NCBI RefSeq assembly: GCF_019097595.1
Contig: NC_080719.1
Coordinates: forward strand, 18,773,001 to 18,837,000
Reading direction: 5' to 3'
Origin: Hemibagrus wyckioides
Taxonomy: Eukaryota; Chordata; Actinopteri; Siluriformes; Bagridae
DNA length: 64,000 nt
Program-made: the position numbers and the translations under genes
The notes under the pieces: generated by a model
What the model was told of the DNA's origin: nothing
The model's database searches: none
The model's input: the letters and a program-made list of their open reading frames with translations, nothing else
Shown: in pieces, positions 57,638 to 64,000 of the stretch
Layout of the letters: the number at the start of each line of letters is the position of its first letter
How positions within the stretch are numbered: the stretch's first letter is position 1

Positions 57638-58425
57638 TCTATATTGCCAAAAGTTTTGGGACACCCATCCAAATCATTGACTTCAGGGGTTAGGCTTGGC
57701 CCCTTAGTTCCAGTGAAAGGAACACTTAATGATTCAGTATACCAAGACATTTTGGACAATTTCATTCATAAGACAATTTCTCCCAACTTTGTGGGAACAG
57801 TTTGGGGATGGAACCCCTTCCTGTTCCAACATGACTGCACACCAGTGCACAAAGCAAGGTCCATAAAGACATTGATGAGCGAGTTTGGTGTGGAGTCCTG
57901 ACCTCAACCCGATAGCACACCTTTAGGACTGGGACATCTGCCTTTACATGCACATGAATTTAAAATTGAGTTGGCCCGCCCTTTGCAGCTATAACAACTT
58001 CAACTCTTCTGGGAATGCTTTCCACAAGGTTTAGGAGTGTGTTTATGGGAATTTTTGACCATTCCTCTAGAAGCGCATTTGTGAGGTCAGGCACTGATGT
58101 TGGACGAGATGGTCTAGCTCGCAGTCTCTGCTCTAATTCATTCTGAAGGTGTTCTATCGGGTTGAGGTCAGGACTCTGAAGTTCCTCCACACTAAACTTG
58201 CTCATCCATATCTTTATGGACCTTGCTTTGTGCACTGATGTGCAGTCATGAACAAGAAGGGGTCATCCCCAAACTGTTCTCACAAAGCATGAAATTGCCC
58301 AAAATGTCTTGGTATGCTGAAGCATTAAGAGTTCCTTTCACTGGAACTAAGGGGCCAAGCCCAACCCCTGAATTCAATGATTAGAAAGGGTGTCCCAAAA
58401 CTTTTGCCAATGTAGCGTATATGAT
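57638..58425. mobile_element. Tc1-derived (family 2) fold-back element between sgta and thop1
   Basis: The plus-strand arm (57,640-57,955; TATTGCCAAAAGTTTTGGGA, VPVKGTLNDSVYQDILDNF) and an inverted arm (58,150-58,420; reading toward TCCCAAAACTTTTGCCAATG) share the same sequence in opposite orientations. In the middle is the transposase C-terminus on the minus strand (NPIEHLQNELEQRLRARPSR, 58,235-57,960). It has the same architecture as 47,424-48,048. Confidence 0.8.
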
Positions 58426-58457
58426 TCCACAGTACACACGAAGTAGTGCACTACAGT

Positions 58458-60230
58458 CAGTGTTGGGCAGTAACTAGTTACATGTAACGGCGTTACGTAA
58501 CTTAATTACAAAATAAATGTAACAGTAGCTCGTTACAGTTACTTAGAAAAATATGTAATTAAATTACAGTTACTTATGAAAATGTTAAAGATTACAAATA
58601 GAGTAACATCTGAATATTTTCTTTTAAAAACTAGGATATGTTGAATGATATTAATTTGTTGTTAGAGTTTGTTAAAGCGGTGCTATTCTGATGATTTTGA
58701 TTGGTTCTCTGGTTTGAATTTGCGGCGCGTCTGCCAATTAAGTTAATCCACATTGGCTCGGAAAGCTTTAGGCTACTACACTGTCTGAGAGTTACCACCA
58801 TGGCGAGTGATAAAAATGCATTTCAGTCCTGGAAATTTAAAAATAATTTCATCCTGAAATCCAATAAGGGCGCAAATATAACAGTTCAGTGCAAAATTTG
58901 TTTGCCGGCTGTTAAAATGCTTTCGACATCAAAGGCTTCAATGTTGAACCTGAGGAAGCATCTGCAGGTATGGAACCTAGCCTTTCTTTATTTTATAATA
59001 TATTTAAAATGTAAAATGTGTCATTACTGTGAGTGTACAGAAATAAAAACAGACCCTTTAGTTTCGAATGATATATTACTCGTTTCTGTATAATAAAAAG
59101 TGACGGAGTGGTCAGTCGATTGACTGACTGCTATGTGGAAAAAAATCCACTAAAACGCGCCTGCGCGTTCATCGAGCCCATAGTGTACTCAAGACCTGTA
59201 TTCAAAACATTCCGAACAAATTAGCTAGTCTGCTAGCCATGGACGTCGCTAGGCCATTTTAAAGCCCCTCTAACATATTCTACTCAGCCCCCTAAAATTC
59301 TGCGATTGTCCATACTCTGTACACGAATAAGTGATCGCCTAAGTCCCCTTTAAATTTCATATGACAACTTCGGCTCCTCCCCGTCTTTCAGCGCGTTGTT
59401 CAATCCGCAAACCGCGACGTCACAGAGCGAGGATCAGAGGACGTGTGTGTGTGTGTGTGTGTGTGATCAGGAAGACTCGTATTTGGCTTGTTCAGTACTC
59501 AAATGTTATACACATCTATGCAATACAGTGGAATGCTGCAATAAGTTTACCATCCTACCCTGTTACTCAAACCATTATTTTATTTATTTAATTATTTAAT
59601 TATTTATTATTTTTACTATTATACCCTCATTGGGGGCTGAGCCCCCCTTAAATGAAAATCCTAAAATCGTCCCTGCTGCTAGCTGCCTTTACCAGACATA
59701 CTTCTTTTTTATGAACCCTATGACAGAAAATATATAGCTCACACTTTTCCTCCTTGAAAATGTGTTGGTAATGTCAGATGTAATATAACTTGTATGCACT
59801 GTAGCATACATTATGATGACTCTTTTCAGATTATGTTTTTTTTTTTTCCAAGGCATTGTTACTTGCCAGTGTGTCCTGTCATAGCTATGCAAAGATTTGA
59901 TTCCTAAAACAGTATTAAACTATTTTTGTTATGAAGTCTGGTTTTGTGGTGGCTGTGCTTAAAATTAAATTAATATAATCTTAATTCAAGTGATGAAAGA
60001 TATAAAATTCTAACAGTAAACAGAGTTGAGTACCACTGTAAGGTTAACCCAGCATGCTATAAATGTTTGGAAATGATTTAGTTGACAATATCCGTTAGAA
60101 ACTTAAAAGTAATCAAATGTAATCAGTTACTTTACTTTTATAAAGTAATTGAAAAGTTACACTACTTATTACATTTTAAACAGAGTAACTTGTAACCTAT
60201 TACATTTCCAAAGTAACCTACCCAGCGCTG
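58458..60230 (+). mobile_element. hAT element with ZBED-type first exon and 8-bp target duplication
   Basis: The target duplication is ACTACAGT (58,450-58,457) and ACTACGGT (60,231-60,238). Ends are CAGTGTTGGGCAGTAACTAG and AAGTAACCTACCCAGCGCTG, inverted over the first 16 or so bases. Inside, an ATG at 58,801 starts MASDKNAFQSWKFKNNFILK with a BED-like zinc finger (CKICLPAVKML, then LRKHLQ) and a donor GTATGG. The remainder of a transposase is absent. A second hAT copy is nested at 59,238-59,675. Confidence 0.88.
59238..59675. mobile_element. Short hAT element nested in a larger hAT element
   Basis: It is bounded by the exact 8-bp duplication CTGCTAGC (59,230-59,237 and 59,676-59,683). Ends CATGGACGTCGCTAGG and CCTAAAATCGTCCCTG are imperfect inverted copies, and the subterminal AGCCCC motifs link it to the 19,180-20,483 family. 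Contains a GT run (59,441-59,465) and no transposase. Confidence 0.85.
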
Positions 60231-60238
60231 ACTACGGT

Positions 60239-60378
60239 ACGCAAACGCTGTATGATTGATGTATACGTGTTCCAATCAGAGCGCTAGCTCGGGAAGTGGG
60301 CAGGGCTTGTCTTTGTATTGAACTTGAGCACGCTGACAGTGCAGCATCTCAGGGTGTTTTAGCTTATAAACCGTGTGA
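60239..60378 (+). promoter_or_regulatory. thop1 promoter region
   Basis: The 140 bp between the hAT target duplication and the thop1 ATG contain CCAATCAG (60,272-60,279), an NF-Y-type CCAAT box, and TATAAA at 60,365-60,370, which is too close to the ATG to be an obvious TATA box. The transcription start is not determined. Confidence 0.4.
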
Positions 60379-63300
60379 ATGATGGCACCTACAGGTGAGT
60401 AACCCAGCTGCGGTTTTAATTATATTCTTGATGTGATTATAAGAATAGGCCAGTTGAGGTGTGGGTCACTACGACAGAAACTGGCGAAGAGTTCCGTAGA
60501 GCAGCCGGCGTGTCAGTGCAGTCGTTTCACCTGCTACCGAGTTAGCCATCGGCTAGTTAGCTTAGCATTAGCGTCACCTTAGTACAGTACAATACAACTG
60601 CTGCTGAGGAAACGGATATCGGGGCTTTGTTAGTACATTTTAACCACACTCTAAGTAGGTTACAAAACAATTTCTAGCTTCAATTATCCAGTAAACACGC
60701 TGCATAGCCATTCATCTTTATCCGGGATTGAGTTGTTAGCAAAGCGGCATGACCTATAGCCTATAGCAAACATAACACTATGTAACACGATTTTTGTTCC
60801 TGGGAGTGAATGACATTTTCCAGTTACTCTTGAAGGAAAATGATAAATAGCCATTAAGCCCCTTGAAGTTTGGGTTTGGGTTTTTAAGAGAGCGAAAACC
60901 TCAAAATTTTGCCCATTTTACTAAAAAAAAAAAAAAAAAAACTGCTCAAAACTAACCCAAACTTTCATGGCTAAAATGGGTTTTTTCCTCTTTATTTGGA
61001 GAATGGGGAAATAACACTTATTTTCCAGGAACAAGAAAAAAAGTAACAATTTGTTGCATAGTGTAGTCACTCTTTTAGTAATATTTCACCTCACTGCATC
61101 TACTCCTTATATAAAAAGGGTTTTTAAGCACCTTAACATTTATACAGAAGTTTAAATAGTTTTTTTTTAATTAATTTTTTAGGTAGATCTTATTTCCCAG
61201 TCACATTTGTGTGTTAATTTATTTAAAAAAAGTATTCTTTTATAATCGTAAAATCATAATCCATCCAGTCCTAACAAAGAAAAACTTCACCACGAAAATT
61301 TCACTCAAGTATTTTGTCTTGCCTGTAGTGATTTTGGTGCTGTATGTTTGTTATTCCTTTGTTTTTGGAGTGGTATTAAATAAACCAAAAAAAATTAAAC
61401 ACTCAGATCAGACTGAAAAAACAAGCGTAATCATGTTCGCCCTGCATTATTATCCTTTTTTAGTTACATTCTAATGAATGTGAGTTTTTGTTCTATTTAC
61501 CGATTCATTTTTCACCAAATGTTTTCAGTGAATGCTTTTTGGATTGGTACTGCTGTTTACGTTCAAGTAAAACATTGTTGTTGTTCAGGTCAAGTGGAAT
61601 TTGGTGACGCTGACCATAAAGTATGTGCAGTAAATCGACTGCGCTGGGATCTTAAACCAGATGAGATTCATCAACTTACGGATGAGCTCATTGCCAAGAC
61701 CAAGAAAGTGTACGACAATGTCGGGGCTTTGGACCTGGCCAGTGTCAGTTATGAGAACACGCTGAAGGCCCTTGCGGATGTAGAGGTGGAGTACACAGGT
61801 AATCGTTCAGCTTTTATTGCAGTTTATTGTCCTCCAATTCTTTAACAGCTACATTTCTTCACTTCACAATGCCGCTTGACCCAGACTGCCCATAACCAAG
61901 ACCCTGTTCTTAATAAGGCTTTCGGTATCCCGTGAACATGAACATGCACTCAAGAAAATGATTTCACACAGCGAGCTTGATTTAAAACAAAGTTGCATAT
62001 CAGATTTTTAGTCACTATTGTAGTGCTGAAAAACGGCTGATTCAGCAGGAGAGCTGTATGCAGAGGTGTACACCGTTCAGCACTTTTTACATAAAGCCTG
62101 GCTGACCAAGCCGCTCACAACAATGCTTTGTGACATTACGTTTTTAAAAAAGCAGAGGCACTGCAAAGTTTAGATTTCAGACTGTTATGTCACAGATTGC
62201 AGCGTATCACAGTACTTTCTTTTAATCACAAATTTATTAATTATTACTCATAACCACTACAGTGAAACTACTGTTATAAAATATAATAAACTTGTTAGGA
62301 AGCTTTACCTCAGCCTTCAGTTGTTGTTTTTCCAAGCTATATAAAATGCAATCTCATTTGTGGATGTTTAGTTTTCAAACAGTAGGAGAGCACACCTCAA
62401 ATTTTTTTTTTTAATATTTATTAATTTATTTTTTTGAGACTTGATCATCTGTACCAGTAAATAATAACATCCATGCTTTAACAGCTACGGATTTCCTTTG
62501 CAAGATGTAATGTTTAATCCTTTGACGTGACATTAAACGTCTCCCCACTGCTGTAAGATCAGCGTCTAAAACCCGCTCACTTGTTTCTGCTTTGTTTTTT
62601 TTTTTTCCTCCAGTCCAGCGGAACATGTTGGATTTCCCTCAGCATGTGTCCCCCTGTAAGGACGTGCGCACGGCCAGCACCGAAGCCGACAAGAAGCTCT
62701 CCGAGTTCGATGTAGAGATGAGCATGAGGGAGGATGTGTACCAGAGGATTGTTGCTCTTCAGGTTGGTTCTCTGACTCTCTGCTGCTGTAGTAGTCCAAA
62801 GATTTGGCTTAATCAGGAACTGAATTACTTGTGTAACATGTGGCTTCATGGAAAACATAGTGCGGTGTCAATGATGCTTTAAATAGATAAAGCAAGCTTA
62901 TTCTAGATAATTTTGGATTTGATTGATTGATTATAAGCTGTAGTTGAGTGCAAAAGTTTGTATATCTTTATAGTGCAAGGACAAATTTCATTTAATATAG
63001 CAAGACAATTAGTGCTGTAGGGTTTCTACATGAATAGTGAATGTTAAAGAACAATACATGATGGTGCATGCTGTTACAGGAAAATAATCGTGACTCAATG
63101 TGATGTGAAATGGAGGTATTGTTTATAGTTTAAGATAAAATACACTATATAGTGTAATAGTGCAATATAGTGTATTTAGTTAGAAGAAAATAAACTGGTG
63201 GTTAATTGTTTTTAAACCACAAGAATTTTACCACATTAATTTCTACAGCACTGTGGTAAAATATATTAATAATGGAAGAGGAAAAAATACAAAATGACAA

Positions 63301-64000
63301 AATATTTGTCTTCTCTTTTTGTGCTTGGCTCACTTTGCTCTTTCTTATTGAAGGACCTCTGACCTTTTTCTAATGCATGAAAACCTTTTTTCACTGCTAA
63401 CACTGGAGATTTGATGTCTCCTTACCGAATTCTTCACCATTTCAAGTGTAATGTTTATATTTGTTAAATAACCTAAGAAAAAATGGGTGGAAAAAAAGTG
63501 TTGAGATTATGTGACTCTTCACACAGCTCCCTGTAAATAAGTAGTCCCAGGCATAGAGACTCGGGTGGCCATGCCAAAAATCTAGCCTTTTCTGTTGCAT
63601 TTGCCTTAATCCTGTATTTGTTTGTTGTCATTGGAGTTGTCATTATTTTATGTAGAGACATTATCCTAAAAAAAGGCAAATGAATTTTTCCCCCATTAAA
63701 AAAAAAAACAACTTTTGCCCTTATTACAATTCTTTTCATTTAATCACATATGAAACCTTGTTTTCTCAGGAGAAACTACAGGAGGAGAGTCTTACCCCCG
63801 AGGCTAAGAGATACATGGAAAGACTCATCACGCTGGGAAAGAGAAATGGGCTCCATCTTCCTAAGGAGACACAAGAGGTCTGATATTACGACATTAATCA
63901 TTCTCCAAATACGCTTCTTACTATTTAAACGAGTAAGAACCAGCAAAGCAAATGTATCGCTTGAAGGGCTTATATTTCCTGTAACAGGAGGTCAAGAAGA
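60379..64000 (+). CDS. thop1: Thimet oligopeptidase, N-terminal exons (truncated by the window end)
   Basis: Exons 60,379-60,394, 61,589-61,798, 62,614-62,762, 63,770-63,877 and the start of a fifth at 63,988 join in phase. The first exon gives MMAPT and a split Gly codon. The following residues match thimet oligopeptidase (M3 metallopeptidase): [67 protein letters not shown] and [12 protein letters not shown]. The HEXXH zinc site lies beyond the window. The enzyme cleaves short peptides (neuropeptides and proteasome products) in the cytosol. Intron 1 is about 1.2 kb and AT-rich. No lesion was seen. An in-frame ATG directly follows the first, so either could serve as the start. Confidence 0.96.

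Noticed and set aside
61211..61474. 87-residue frame in thop1 intron 1
   Set aside because: AT-rich, low-complexity translation with no splice phase link to the thop1 exons.

Overview
The window reads as vertebrate genomic DNA from a ray-finned (teleost) fish. Genes are split by GT-AG introns, Tc1/mariner, hAT, L1, L2/CR1-like and Ty3/gypsy copies are dense, CA/GT and TA microsatellites are everywhere, and a fish-type TRIM gene is present. A catfish-like teleost is possible, but the sequence does not fix the species.

Layout. (1) About 1-7,030 and 29,450-31,780 hold three copies of one unusual modular gene. The left copy is on the minus strand and runs off the window. The middle copy is on the plus strand, ends in a mitoguardin-like (MIGA/FAM73) domain and carries frameshifts. 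The right copy is on the minus strand and holds only the repeated-exon part. The repeated exons come as a four-exon cassette (A 66 bp, B 75-81 bp, C 93-99 bp, D 48 bp). All four are multiples of three with phase 0-0 ends, and the cassette is amplified two-fold in the middle copy and about four-fold in the right copy. (2) About 7,050-17,700 is repeat-rich: a GT-bearing composite repeat with a tRNA-like module, an hAT copy, an internally deleted L1, a gag/RNase H gypsy scar, and a broken gene of a fish multi-copy family. (3) 18,677-22,571 is an apparently intact six-exon TRIM (RING, B-box, coiled coil, PRY-SPRY) gene with a nested hAT-in-SINE insertion in intron 1. (4) 23,085-28,400 holds more composite repeat, a Tc1-type element hosting a LINE tail, and a decayed multi-exon gene with integrase, GPY/F-like, Ulp1-protease and PHD pieces (Ginger-type transposase). 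(5) 33,500-38,420 holds an L2/CR1-like LINE tail and a decayed chromodomain Ty3/gypsy element lying between two (TA)n tracts. (6) 43,047-64,000 is a conserved block: slc39a3 (minus), sgta (minus) and thop1 (plus, truncated by the window end). This is the same gene neighbourhood as human 19p13.3. Its introns and intergenic gaps are filled with Tc1, LINE and hAT insertions, several nested with readable target-site duplications.

The conserved genes have separate jobs: zinc uptake (ZIP3), tail-anchored and misfolded membrane-protein triage (SGTA) and cytosolic peptide degradation (thimet oligopeptidase). They look like a syntenic neighbourhood rather than one pathway. The most unusual content is the exon-cassette family and the integrase/Ulp1/PHD relic.
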